64,000 nucleotides of DNA. It comes from an uncultured Clostridia bacterium (lineage in GTDB: Bacteria > Bacillota > Clostridia > Oscillospirales > Ruminococcaceae). The stretch is taken from contig CANRFR010000001.1 in the NCBI GenBank assembly GCA_947629945.1, positions 1-64,000 on the forward strand, written 5' to 3'. Positions within the stretch are counted from its first letter, which is position 1, and each line of letters starts with the position of its first letter. The position numbers and the translations under genes were made by a program. Below the pieces are notes generated by a model. The model was not told the DNA's origin, made no database searches, and worked only from the letters and a program-made list of their open reading frames with translations. Shown in pieces: positions 1 to 9,105 of the stretch.

Positions 1-2
1 CT

Positions 3-74
3 ACAGACGACCCGACCGATGATCCTACAGACGACCCGACCGATGATCCTACAGATGATCCCACGGACGATCCT
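3..74 (+). repeat. Tandem 12-bp repeat encoding TDDP (six units)
   Basis: aca/acc-gac/gat-gac/gat-ccg/cct read six times in frame. Confidence 0.9.
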
Positions 75-641
75 TCGGATAATTCCAATGTAGCTCCGGG
101 TTCTACCGATGATCCTACCGATAAGCCCGTAACTTCTAACGCAAATATTCCGAATGTTGATAGTAAAAGCGGTATTGAGGGCGAGGCACTCAACAAGATT
201 TTGTTCGGCGACAGCGGCAAAACTTGGGCTGACGTAGAGAGCGTAGTATTTACTGCGGCAGATCCGTTCTCGGTACAGTTCTCCACTGCTGACGGCGGTT
301 GGTTTGAGATGGGCAAGAGCGAGCTTCCCGCGGCAAGAGCCGACGAGGACGATGCTAAGTGGGCAACCAAGTGGGAACTCACAAGCGATTACCTTGCTAC
401 TTTTGATACAACTAAGCCCGGCGGCGGTTATGTAAAGGTTATTGCAAAGGATAAGACCACTGATGTTACTGCTGTGGTTACATATAAGAAAGCTGCTTCT
501 GACGGAAACAACAGCAATGGCGACAACGGCAACAATGCCGGCACAGACACTAACAAGCCTACCGGTATTGCGCTTGCTGTAGCTCCTGTTATACTTGCGG
601 GCGCTGCTGTTGCGGTAGTTGCAAGCAAGAAGAGAAAGTAA
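3..641 (+). CDS. C-terminal part of a surface protein: (TDDP)n linker, small domain, C-terminal TM anchor with KPTG and KKRK tail; 5' end outside window
   Basis: Frame open from position 3 upstream of the listed ORF start (201, TTG); encodes TDDPTDDP... then ...TNKPTGIALAVAPVILAGAAVAVVASKKRK; hairpin + T-run follows. Confidence 0.75.
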   Translation, partial: TDDPTDDPTDDPTDDPTDDPTDDPSDNSNVAPGSTDDPTDKPVTSNANIPNVDSKSGIEGEALNKILFGDSGKTWADVESVVFTAADPFSVQFSTADGGWFEMGKSELPAARADEDDAKWATKWELTSDYLATFDTTKPGGGYVKVIAKDKTTDVTAVVTYKKAASDGNNSNGDNGNNAGTDTNKPTGIALAVAPVILAGAAVAVVASKKRK

Positions 642-682
642 TTTCTCTGTTGTTGGAAAACCAAGACTTTATAAGCATTTTT

Positions 683-713
683 ACGCCCTCGAGTTTCGAG
701 GGCGTTTTTTTAT
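683..713 (+). terminator. Intrinsic terminator
   Basis: acgccctcgagtttcgagggcgttttttt. Confidence 0.85.
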
Positions 714-804
714 ATTATTTTATAGATTTGTGCGATATGACAAATTCAGATGAAAAATACTTGCACTTTTTTACATTAAAAATCTCAATTTTACATAAAA
801 TGTC

Positions 805-833
805 TTGAAATGTCGCATTAAATATGGTATAAT
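805..833 (+). promoter_or_regulatory. Sigma-A-type promoter for the 916 CDS
   Basis: TTGAAA - 17 bp - TATAAT. Confidence 0.7.
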
Positions 834-915
834 TAAAGTTGGGGAATGGTATGACCGTAGGGGAATTACGGTTCGTGCCAATAATAGAAAGAGCATGGCT
901 AATGGAGGACAATTT

Positions 916-1239
916 ATGAAGATGAAATCTGTTTTGGCGGCTGCTGCCGCTGCGGCAGTGGTTTCGTGCGCCTCGGTGTGCGCGTTTGCCGAATCTGCCG
1001 ATGTACAGTCAACAAGCGCTGACGATGTTTCCGCAGCGGAGACTTCCGAAACAAATGAGACGGAATCTGCCGCTGAAAGCAAGACGGACGACGTTTCCGC
1101 AGTTTCTGCGGTTTCCGAGGCTGCCGATCCTATTGATAAGAACAACCCGGGCACAGGTGTTCGGGGCGTTGCGGCAGTTGCGGGCATTGTGATTGTTGCG
1201 GGCGCGGCTTTGGTTATCTCACATAAGCGTGAGCACTAA
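916..1239 (+). CDS. Small secreted Ala/Ser/Glu-rich protein with NPGTG-type C-terminal anchor
   Basis: RBS ggagga; MKMKSVLAAAAAAAVVSCASVCAFA signal peptide; NNPGTG + hydrophobic segment + SHKREH. Confidence 0.75.
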   Translation: MKMKSVLAAAAAAAVVSCASVCAFAESADVQSTSADDVSAAETSETNETESAAESKTDDVSAVSAVSEAADPIDKNNPGTGVRGVAAVAGIVIVAGAALVISHKREH

Positions 1240-1249
1240 GATACATAAA

Positions 1250-1291
1250 GCGTTATCCTGCGTGTTTTCGCACGCGGGATATTTTTTATAA
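1250..1291 (+). terminator. Intrinsic terminator
   Basis: tatcctgcgtgttttcgcacgcgggatatttttta. Confidence 0.75.
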
Positions 1292-1297
1292 AAAACC

Positions 1298-1326
1298 TTG
1301 ACTAAATTGTAAAACAGTGCTATAAT
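1298..1326 (+). promoter_or_regulatory. Promoter for flavodiiron protein gene
   Basis: TTGACT - 17 bp - TATAAT. Confidence 0.75.
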
Positions 1327-1376
1327 CATAATGGCAAGTGTTTTTAACGTTTAAAAATTTTCAGGAGGTAATTTTT

Positions 1377-2525
1377 ATGAACATTACAAACGATATTAAA
1401 TACATCGGCGTGGACGATCACAATATCGACCTTTTCGAGGGACAGTACGACGTTCCGAACGGTATGGCTTATAATTCTTATGTGATAACCGATGAAAAAA
1501 TCGCGGTTTTTGATACCGTTGACGCTCATTTTGGAGATAAGTGGCTGGAAAATCTGGACGGCGCGCTTGGCGGGAAGTCGCCCGATTATCTTATCGTTCA
1601 GCACATGGAGCCTGATCATTCCGCGAACATCAAGGTTTTTGCGGAGAAATTCCCCGAGGCGAAGATCGTCGCTTCAAAGCAGGCTTTTGTGATGATGAAG
1701 CAGTTTTTCGGTTCGGATTTCGCGGACAGGCAGATAGTTGTCGGCGAGGGCAGTACGCTGGAGCTTGGTCGGCACACCTTAAAATTTATTGTCGCGCCGA
1801 TGGTGCACTGGCCCGAAGTAATTATGACTTATGACAACACGGACAAGGCGTTGTTTTCCGCGGACGCTTTCGGAAAATTCGGTGCGCGTGACACCGATGA
1901 GGACTGGGCTTGCGAGGCTCGCCGCTACTATTTCGGTATAGTCGGGAAGTACGGCGCACAGGTTCAGGCGGTTTTGAAAAAGGCGGCGGCTTTGGATATT
2001 CAGAAGATTCTTCCGCTGCACGGTCCCATTCTTACGGAAAATCTCGCTTATCATATCGACCTCTACAAAACTTGGAGCAGCTACGGCGTGGAGAGCGAGG
2101 GCGTTGTTATCGCGTACACGTCCGTTTACGGACACACAAAAGAAGCGGCAGAGATTCTCGCTAAAAAGCTTGAGGGTAAGGGCTGCCCGAAAGTATCCGT
2201 CACCGACCTTGCCCGCGACGATATGGCGGAGGCTGTTGAGGACGCGTTCCGCTACGGCAAACTGGTTTTGGCGACCACTACCTACAATATGGATGTTTTC
2301 CCGTTTATGAGAGAATTTATCGAACATCTTACCGAGCGCAACTATCAAAACCGCACATTGGCGATTATCGAAAACGGTTCTTGGTCGCCGAACGCCGCGA
2401 AAGTTATCAAGGGAATATTTGAGAACAGCAAAAACATCACGTTCCTTGACACCGTGACGATAAAGTCCGCGCTCACCGATGAAAACACCGAGCAGCTTGA
2501 GGCTCTCGCGAACGCGCTTGTTTAA
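1377..2525 (+). CDS. FprA family A-type flavoprotein (flavodiiron NO/O2 reductase)
   Basis: RBS aggagg; HMEPDHS metallo-beta-lactamase-like diiron motif; C-terminal flavodoxin domain (YTSVYGHTKEAAE). Confidence 0.92.
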   Translation: MNITNDIKYIGVDDHNIDLFEGQYDVPNGMAYNSYVITDEKIAVFDTVDAHFGDKWLENLDGALGGKSPDYLIVQHMEPDHSANIKVFAEKFPEAKIVASKQAFVMMKQFFGSDFADRQIVVGEGSTLELGRHTLKFIVAPMVHWPEVIMTYDNTDKALFSADAFGKFGARDTDEDWACEARRYYFGIVGKYGAQVQAVLKKAAALDIQKILPLHGPILTENLAYHIDLYKTWSSYGVESEGVVIAYTSVYGHTKEAAEILAKKLEGKGCPKVSVTDLARDDMAEAVEDAFRYGKLVLATTTYNMDVFPFMREFIEHLTERNYQNRTLAIIENGSWSPNAAKVIKGIFENSKNITFLDTVTIKSALTDENTEQLEALANALV

Positions 2526-2554
2526 GCTGCGGCTATTGAGCGAAAAAAATATGA

Positions 2555-2594
2555 AATTTCCCCGACGATTTAAACCGTCGGGGGTTTTTGTGTT
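2555..2594 (+). terminator. Intrinsic terminator
   Basis: ccccgacgatttaaaccgtcgggggttttt. Confidence 0.8.
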
Positions 2595-2608
2595 CGGCGC
2601 GTTTGCTC

Positions 2609-2637
2609 TTGACTTTTCGGGCGTGATTTGCTATAAT
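2609..2637 (+). promoter_or_regulatory. Promoter upstream of dusB-like gene
   Basis: TTGACT - 17 bp - TATAAT, immediately upstream of repeat element. Confidence 0.75.
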
Positions 2638-2643
2638 AAGTAT

Positions 2644-2822
2644 ATAGGCAACACCGCACAAAGACCGCGCTTCGCGCTTTGTCGTCCGCTTGCTTGCATC
2701 TTTTCCGCCATCTTGCACAAATCTTCCTTGACGGGCGTCAGCCCGTCTGCGTCAGATTTATACAATCTGACGAAAAATCTGCGGCGCAATCGAACAACAA
2801 TCTCTGTGCGGTATTGCTTATA
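2644..2822. repeat. MITE-like dispersed repeat, copy 1 (inverted termini, conserved arms, variable centre)
   Basis: Left end ggcaacaccgcacaaagaccgcg..., right end ...caatcgaacaacaatctctgtgcggtattgc; arms match 16935..17115 in opposite orientation. Confidence 0.8.
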
Positions 2823-2844
2823 CTTTTCGGTCGGAGGGGCGTTT

Positions 2845-3819
2845 ATGGGCAAATTTTTCCGAAAATATTACAAGCCGCTGAAAATTGGGAGCGTCACGCT
2901 TGACGGAAACGTGCTTATGGCTCCGCTTGCGGGATACACGTGTTTTCCGTTTCGATTGATGGCGAGACGGCTGGGCGCGGCGCTGGCGTTTACCGAAATG
3001 ACGAGCGCCAACGGTTTGAAATACCGCGATGAAGCTACACGAAAGCTGCTGTTTACAAACGACTTTGAAGAGCCAAAAGCGGTGCAGCTTTTGGGTGCGG
3101 AGCCTAACATATTCGAGCACGCGTGCAGAAGCGGCTTCGTTGAGCCTTTCGATATTGTGGATATCAATATGGGCTGCCCGGTGCCGAATGTTATCAAAAG
3201 CGGCGAGGGCTGCGCGCTTATGTCCAAGCCCGATACCGCCGCAAGAATAATCGAAGCGTGTAAGCGAAGCGGTAAAACAGTCACCGTGAAATGCCGTTTG
3301 GGGCTGTCCGACAGCGAAAACGCCGCAGAGTTCGCGAAGATTTGCGAGAATGCGGGCGCGGATATGATAACCGTCCATGGAAGAACAAGAAATATGATGT
3401 ACAGCGGAGCGCCGCTGTATGAAAGAATTGCCGAGGTGAAGTCCGTCGTGAGTATCCCGGTAATAGCCAACGGCGGTATATTTTCCGAGGAGAGCGCGGT
3501 CGAAATGATGAGCAGAACAGGCGCGGACGGCGTTATGCTTGCGAGATACGGCTTTGAAAATCCGCTTATTTTTTCCGAGCTTTCCGGAAAAACGACGGGG
3601 GAAACAAAATATGAGCTGCTGTTGGAACAAATAGATATCACACAAAAATATTTTGACGAAACTTTTTTGCTGAGTTACATAAAAAAATTAACGTCCTATT
3701 TTATGAAGAAAAAACCCGGAACAAAACAATTTCGTCAGGAACTTTACCGCTGCGGCGAAGTCGGTGAGTTGAAGCGCGTTATCGGAGAGATATTCGCCGA
3801 GAACCGTGGAGGGGGGTGA
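2845..3819 (+). CDS. dusB: tRNA-dihydrouridine synthase (DusB/NifR3 family)
   Basis: RBS ggagggg; MAPLAGYT, DINMGCPVPNVIKSGEGCALM, ITVHGRTR, NGGI motifs. Confidence 0.93.
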   Translation: MGKFFRKYYKPLKIGSVTLDGNVLMAPLAGYTCFPFRLMARRLGAALAFTEMTSANGLKYRDEATRKLLFTNDFEEPKAVQLLGAEPNIFEHACRSGFVEPFDIVDINMGCPVPNVIKSGEGCALMSKPDTAARIIEACKRSGKTVTVKCRLGLSDSENAAEFAKICENAGADMITVHGRTRNMMYSGAPLYERIAEVKSVVSIPVIANGGIFSEESAVEMMSRTGADGVMLARYGFENPLIFSELSGKTTGETKYELLLEQIDITQKYFDETFLLSYIKKLTSYFMKKKPGTKQFRQELYRCGEVGELKRVIGEIFAENRGGG

Positions 3820-3825
3820 AACATT

Positions 3826-6800
3826 TTGAGCACATTTTTTGAAATTGAAAACGGTCGGTTGAAGTCTTGTCAAACCACGGAAACCGCGATAGTTATTCCC
3901 GAAAACGTTCGCGTTATAGGCGAATTTGTGTTTAAAGGCAAACGAAAACTTGAAAAGATAACGCTGCCGAAAACTCTGGAAAAGATAGAGGCGGAAGCGT
4001 TCAAGGGCTGCACGGCGCTTAAAGAGCTTGTTCTTCCGCAAACGCTTTCGGAGATAGGCGCGGAAGCGTTTAAGGGATGTATGTCGCTTTGTCATATCAA
4101 TTTTCCCGACGCGCTCGCCGAGATTGGCGACTACGCGTTTCACCGCTGTCATTCGCTTAAAGCCGCCGATCTTCCCGACAGCTTGGAAAGGCTCGGAAAA
4201 TGCGCGTTTTTATACTGCGACGGAATGGAAAGGGTATCTATCGGCGGTGTGAAGCGCCTTGGGCGGCAGACGTTCGCCAACTGCACGAGCTTGCGGGAAA
4301 TTCGCCTTAACAGCTCGCTGGAAACGGATAATCTCGGCGACGACATTTTTACGGGCTGCGTAAACATCAAGAAGATTTGTCTTACGGACGGGAAGTCCCT
4401 TGAGTTTGAAAATCTTGCCGTTATTATCGGCACAAACGCCCACCCGACGGCTCAGGCAGTGGCGAAAAGCGTTTATCAGACAATGAAGCTGGAAAACGGC
4501 GTTTTGTACAAGCTGGCGGTCAATCTGAAAAGCTTCTCCGTGCCCGAGGGGATAGTCCGCATTGAGAAAAGCTGCTTTTACAACAAAAAGGGAATAGTGC
4601 AAATAATTCTGCCGAAAAGTCTTTGCGAGATAGGCGCGAACGCTTTCGGGAACTGCATAAATCTTGAAGAGATAGTTTTTCAAAGCTCCGAGGTCGAGAT
4701 AGACGGCAAAGCCTTTAAGGGCTGCAATAATCTGGAGCGGGCGGTTTTGGGCGGCGAGGTCTTTTATCCGAAAAAATGCGTGTCCGACGGTTCGCTTCCC
4801 GAGCTTGTCCGCAAAATAGGCGAACAGGTCTTAAGCGATTTTTACATAAGCGGCACGGTGCTTATGAAATACCGCGGCAGAGAACAGCGCGTGTGCGTTC
4901 CCGAAGCGGTGAGCGTCATAGGCGAGAGCTGCTTTGAAAACAACGACGCGATAGACAGAGTGATACTGCCCGACAGCGTGCGCGAGATACGCGAAAACGC
5001 TTTTAAGGGCTGTGTTTCAATGCAGACGATAAAACTTTCGGAGGGGCTTGAAAGCGTCGAAAGGGGCGCGCTTGAAAACTGCAAACGGCTGCTGGCGGTC
5101 GTTCTTCCGCAAAACGTTAAGAGACTGGGAGAATCGGCGTTCAAGCGCTGCTTCAAACTTGCTGATTTTAAAATCAACCCCGCGCTCGCAGAAATAGGCG
5201 ATATGGCTTTTTACGGCTGCAAAGCGCTGAAAAGCCTTGATATACCGCGGCAAACCGAAATAAAGGGCAGGCTGACGTTTTTCAACAGCGGTCTCGATAA
5301 CTCGCCCGAGAGAGCCGAAAAAATTTCGGATAAGTCGGACGGGCTTCCCGAAAACGCCGTGCCGCCGTATAAATTCCGCAAAAACAGCGATGTGGTCTCG
5401 CTGAAAATAACAGATAAGAGCTATATCGGAAAGTACGCCTTTTCCGCCTGTCCCGAGCTTCGCGAGGTGGTTATCGACGCTCCCGAATGTGTTGTCGGCG
5501 AACGCGCTTTTGAAAAATGTCCGCGGCTTAAAAGCGTAAAGCTGAACGTCAAAAAAATGGGAAAGGGCGCGTTTTCGTTTTGCCGGGAACTTGAAAGAGT
5601 CGAGATAGGAACCGCAGAAGCTGTTGGGGAAATGGCTTTTTTCGGCTGCGGTAAACTCGCTGAGGTCGCGCTTTCGGAAAGCGTGACGGAGCTTGGCGCT
5701 CGATGCTTTGAGGAATGCGTTTCGCTGGAGGATTTTGACTTTGGCAGCATAAAAATTATAGGCGAGCGGGCTTTTTCGCGCTGCGAGGGGCTTCGCTCGG
5801 TAGAACTGCCCGCTCTTCGCGTTTGCCGCCGCGCGTTCGAGGACTGCTGCAATTTAAAAAAGCTCTCGCTTTCTTTCGATACGGAGCTTAAAAGCGGCGC
5901 GTTTTTCGGTTGCACGAATTTGGCGGAGATAGTTCTCGACGGCGGCGAATACTTTATAAACGCGTTTTCGCAAAGCGTGCGCGGATTTTCCAACACTCTG
6001 CCCGACAGGATACAGGAAATAGCGGCAAGCGCGTATTCCTGCTTTGAGGTAGGCGAGGATCTCGTCCTGAAAAAATACGCGGGCAACGCGGCGAGCGTAA
6101 AAATTCCCGACGATATCGCCGCGCTGGGCGACGAGGCGTTCAGAGACCGCATACGCACCGTATTCATCGATATCCCCGAGGGCGTAAACAATATCGGAAA
6201 GCTGACGTTCGCGGGCTGCGGCTGGCTCGATAAAATGAGAACGCAAAACAAAATAACGGTCGTAAACGGTATGATAGTCGACGCGTTGAACTGCGGGGAA
6301 ACAGCCGTAATACCCGCCGACGTCAAGCGCGTTTGCAGCTGGTCGTTCGCGGGGAACACCGAGCTTCGCGAGGTTAGATTTCTCGGCGGCAAAACCGTCG
6401 TTGACGAATACGCGTTTCGGAACTGCATAAGGCTTCGGCGCGTTATCGACGAAAACGGGAACGTTTTTGAAGCGGTCGGGATATCCTCGAAAGACGACCC
6501 GGCGCTTCCCGAATATGTACGCAAAATTTTCGCCGAGTGCTTCAACTGCTTCAAGACCGACAAAAACGGAACGCTTTTTGAAAGCACGGGAAACATAAAG
6601 GATCTCGCGCTGGTAAGCGGCATAAAAGCTGTCGGCGAGCGGGTCTATAAGGACTGCAACTTGCTTTGCGAGATCGAGCTTTGCGAGGAAACGGAATCTA
6701 TCGGCGAAAGCGCGTTTGAAAACGTCAAGTGGCTGAAACGCGTAAAAAACGCGGTCGGCGTAAAGCGTATTGAGACTCTCGCGTTTTGCGGCTGCCAAAG

Positions 6801-7149
6801 TCTTGAGACGATCGAGCTTTCCGACGCGCTTGAACATATCGGAAAACGCGCGTTCGAGCACTGCTGTCGTCTGCGCGGAATTCTCATTCCGGAGGGTGTG
6901 CGCGTGCTGCGCGAACGGACTTTTTTTCGCTGCAAGAGCTTAAAGCGCGTTGTTTTGCCGTCGACGCTTGAAATTATCGAAAAAGAGACGTTCGCTTTTT
7001 GCGCCGAGCTGGAGGAGGTCGTTTTTCCGTCGGGGCTGAAGGTCGTTGAGGAACGGGCGTTCGCAAACTGTCCGAAATTAAAGCGTTGTGCGCTTCCGCA
7101 AAGCGCCGATATCGCGGTAAACGCTTTTGATGGCGGTGAGGTCAAATGA
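3826..7149 (+). CDS. Large leucine-rich-repeat protein (LRR_5/BspA-like) with no signal peptide
   Basis: TTG start with ggaggggggtg RBS; many I-x-x-xAFxxC-xxLxxVxLPxxLxxIGxxAF repeats; N-terminus MSTFFEIENGRLKSCQ is not a signal peptide. Confidence 0.88.
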   Translation: MSTFFEIENGRLKSCQTTETAIVIPENVRVIGEFVFKGKRKLEKITLPKTLEKIEAEAFKGCTALKELVLPQTLSEIGAEAFKGCMSLCHINFPDALAEIGDYAFHRCHSLKAADLPDSLERLGKCAFLYCDGMERVSIGGVKRLGRQTFANCTSLREIRLNSSLETDNLGDDIFTGCVNIKKICLTDGKSLEFENLAVIIGTNAHPTAQAVAKSVYQTMKLENGVLYKLAVNLKSFSVPEGIVRIEKSCFYNKKGIVQIILPKSLCEIGANAFGNCINLEEIVFQSSEVEIDGKAFKGCNNLERAVLGGEVFYPKKCVSDGSLPELVRKIGEQVLSDFYISGTVLMKYRGREQRVCVPEAVSVIGESCFENNDAIDRVILPDSVREIRENAFKGCVSMQTIKLSEGLESVERGALENCKRLLAVVLPQNVKRLGESAFKRCFKLADFKINPALAEIGDMAFYGCKALKSLDIPRQTEIKGRLTFFNSGLDNSPERAEKISDKSDGLPENAVPPYKFRKNSDVVSLKITDKSYIGKYAFSACPELREVVIDAPECVVGERAFEKCPRLKSVKLNVKKMGKGAFSFCRELERVEIGTAEAVGEMAFFGCGKLAEVALSESVTELGARCFEECVSLEDFDFGSIKIIGERAFSRCEGLRSVELPALRVCRRAFEDCCNLKKLSLSFDTELKSGAFFGCTNLAEIVLDGGEYFINAFSQSVRGFSNTLPDRIQEIAASAYSCFEVGEDLVLKKYAGNAASVKIPDDIAALGDEAFRDRIRTVFIDIPEGVNNIGKLTFAGCGWLDKMRTQNKITVVNGMIVDALNCGETAVIPADVKRVCSWSFAGNTELREVRFLGGKTVVDEYAFRNCIRLRRVIDENGNVFEAVGISSKDDPALPEYVRKIFAECFNCFKTDKNGTLFESTGNIKDLALVSGIKAVGERVYKDCNLLCEIELCEETESIGESAFENVKWLKRVKNAVGVKRIETLAFCGCQSLETIELSDALEHIGKRAFEHCCRLRGILIPEGVRVLRERTFFRCKSLKRVVLPSTLEIIEKETFAFCAELEEVVFPSGLKVVEERAFANCPKLKRCALPQSADIAVNAFDGGEVK

Positions 7150-8216
7150 GATACAGAATGTTGGGAAAAACGGGTCTGCGCGTTTCGGAATTGGGCTTCG
7201 GCACCATACCGATATTAAGCGGCAGCGCTCCCGTGCTGCCAGAATATTTCAGTCCGAATGTTCCCGAGGCAGTGGATATTATGAAACGCGCGTTTGAGCT
7301 GGGCTGTAATATTTTTGATACGGCGGTACCAGAAGAATACGGCGACGCGGAATATAAGCTCGGCGTATTCGCGGGTTATATCAGCGAAAAATTCGGACGT
7401 GATAAAATCGTGATTTCGGATAAAGCGCGTTATTATGACGGAAACGATATTTACAACGCGGTGATAAAAAGCCGCGAAAATCTGAGAACGCGCCCCGATA
7501 TTTATTTCGTACATCAGGTTGACCTTGACAATATGGAGCGCGTATTCGGAAAATACGGCGCTTTGGACGCGTTATGCGATTTGAAAGCCGAGGGCAGGAT
7601 AGGCTTTACGGGTATCGCTTCGCATTATTACGACGTTCTTTTGCGCGGCGCGAAAGACCCGCGCGTAGACGTTCTGCAAGGCAGCGGAAACATTTTTGAG
7701 CGGGGTATGCTCGACAGGATAAGGGACGAGCCGATGTTTTTAGAAAAGGGATTTATTCTGAACAAGGTTTATGCGGCGGGACTGTTGTTCGGCGTTTTTG
7801 ACGTCGGCGAGCTTATCGGCGGCGTTTTGAACTACCCGTTTTCCTCCGCGCTTATAGGGCTGGGAACCGAGGAGCAAGTAAACGCTGCTATGAGCGTCGA
7901 ATTTGAGCTGCGATGTTATTCGTTCGAGCAAGTTGTCGAGCGCGTCAAAACAAAGTTTGACCCTATCCCATGCACACGTTGTCAGCGCTGCGTATGTCCT
8001 TACGGAACGGAAATACACACGCTGTTCAGGCAATATAACTATTATTTTCTCGGAAAAAATTTCTGGGCGCTTAATAAGCTGAACCTAAATATCAAAGACG
8101 CTCGCGAGCGCTGTCTGCGCTGTGAAACGCGCACTTGTGAAAACGACTGTCCCGCGCGGCTGCGTATTCCCGAGCTTATCGAAATTATAGAGCGGCTAAC
8201 CGCGCGGCATACATAA
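7146..8216 (+). CDS. Aldo/keto reductase with C-terminal [4Fe-4S] ferredoxin-like region
   Basis: MRYRMLGKTGLRVSELGFGTIPI; CTRCQRCVCPYG and CLRCETRTCENDCP; overlaps previous stop (ATGA). Confidence 0.9.
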   Translation: MRYRMLGKTGLRVSELGFGTIPILSGSAPVLPEYFSPNVPEAVDIMKRAFELGCNIFDTAVPEEYGDAEYKLGVFAGYISEKFGRDKIVISDKARYYDGNDIYNAVIKSRENLRTRPDIYFVHQVDLDNMERVFGKYGALDALCDLKAEGRIGFTGIASHYYDVLLRGAKDPRVDVLQGSGNIFERGMLDRIRDEPMFLEKGFILNKVYAAGLLFGVFDVGELIGGVLNYPFSSALIGLGTEEQVNAAMSVEFELRCYSFEQVVERVKTKFDPIPCTRCQRCVCPYGTEIHTLFRQYNYYFLGKNFWALNKLNLNIKDARERCLRCETRTCENDCPARLRIPELIEIIERLTARHT

Positions 8217-8237
8217 GCCGCGCGGTTTCCTTTTTTA
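8198..8237 (+). terminator. Intrinsic terminator
   Basis: accgcgcggcatacataagccgcgcggtttcctttttt. Confidence 0.75.
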
Positions 8238-8264
8238 TGCTGTGAGCTTCCATAGATTATTAGA

Positions 8265-8546
8265 TCAGCTTTTTAAACTCAAAACGTCCTTTGCCTCATC
8301 GGATGTAAGACGAACGCACGATTCGGCGGCGACTGTAATATCGATCTTCAAAGCCATACAAATCTTTACCCAGGTAGTCCATGGTGCGGCGTATTCGCCC
8401 TTTTCTATTGCTCGGCAGTATTCCGGGCTTGTTCCGATCGTCCGAGCAAGTTCGTTATGGGTAACACCTTGTTCCTTGCGCGTTTTACGCATTATCTCGC
8501 CAAATTTCTTTTTTGGTTTCATTATTTTTGACCTCCCAAACATCAT
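8265..8546 (-). CDS. XRE-family HTH transcriptional regulator
   Basis: GEIMRKTRKEQGVTHNELARTIGTSPEYCRAIEKGEYAAP. Confidence 0.85.
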   Translation of the reverse strand: MMFGRSKIMKPKKKFGEIMRKTRKEQGVTHNELARTIGTSPEYCRAIEKGEYAAPWTTWVKICMALKIDITVAAESCVRLTSDEAKDVLSLKS

Positions 8547-8713
8547 TTAACATATAAATAAGTATACAACACTTTTGCGAGGGTTTCAAGAAAATATACT
8601 TTCGTTTTTGGCGTTATACTATAATTTTTTAAACGAATAAAGCCGCATAATCGGAAAAAAGCCGAATGAAAATTGTTCCGATGTTCCGTGTATTACCGCT
8701 ATGTTGTGTCATA

Positions 8714-8755
8714 TAAAAAAATTCGTCCGTGTATTTTGTTGACGGACGAATTTGA
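8714..8755 (-). terminator. Terminator for 10029..8786 operon
   Basis: aaattcgtccgtcaacaaaatacacggacgaattttttt on minus strand. Confidence 0.75.
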
Positions 8756-8785
8756 TTGGAATTACTTAACTTTTGCGAATATAAA

Positions 8786-9103
8786 TTATTCCCCGTAAAT
8801 CTCTTCGATAATCGGAAACGTGCTCCATGCTTTAGGCCAGCCGCAGTAGAACGCCAACTGAGTAATTACCTCGACCAGTTCCTCCTTGGTTATGCCGTGC
8901 TCTTTTCCTATGGCGATGTGCGACTTTAATTGCGGATAAAGACCCGCCGAAAAAAGCGCCGCTATAGTCACCATGCTTCTGTCGCGCGCCGACAGTTTAT
9001 CCTCACGCGACCACACCTCGCCAAATAAAACGTCGTCGTTGAGCCGCGCAAATTCGGGAGCCAATTGTCCCAGATTATCCCGTCCCGCTGTTTGTTTTTT
9101 CAT
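8786..9103 (-). CDS. Carboxymuconolactone decarboxylase / AhpD-like family protein
   Basis: SARDRSMVTIAALFSAGLYPQLKSHIAIGKEHGITKEELVEVITQLAFYCGWP; RBS ggaggg. Confidence 0.9.
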   Translation of the reverse strand: MKKQTAGRDNLGQLAPEFARLNDDVLFGEVWSREDKLSARDRSMVTIAALFSAGLYPQLKSHIAIGKEHGITKEELVEVITQLAFYCGWPKAWSTFPIIEEIYGE

Positions 9104-9105
9104 AG

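Noticed and set aside
2479-2844. Extended N-terminus of the dusB ORF through the repeat element
   Set aside because: The promoter lies at 2609-2637 and a good RBS precedes ATG 2845; the upstream codons are read-through of intergenic repeat.
5421-6861. Long minus-strand ORFs opposite the LRR gene (400 and 335 aa)
   Set aside because: Shadow ORFs of a long repetitive coding gene; no domain signatures.
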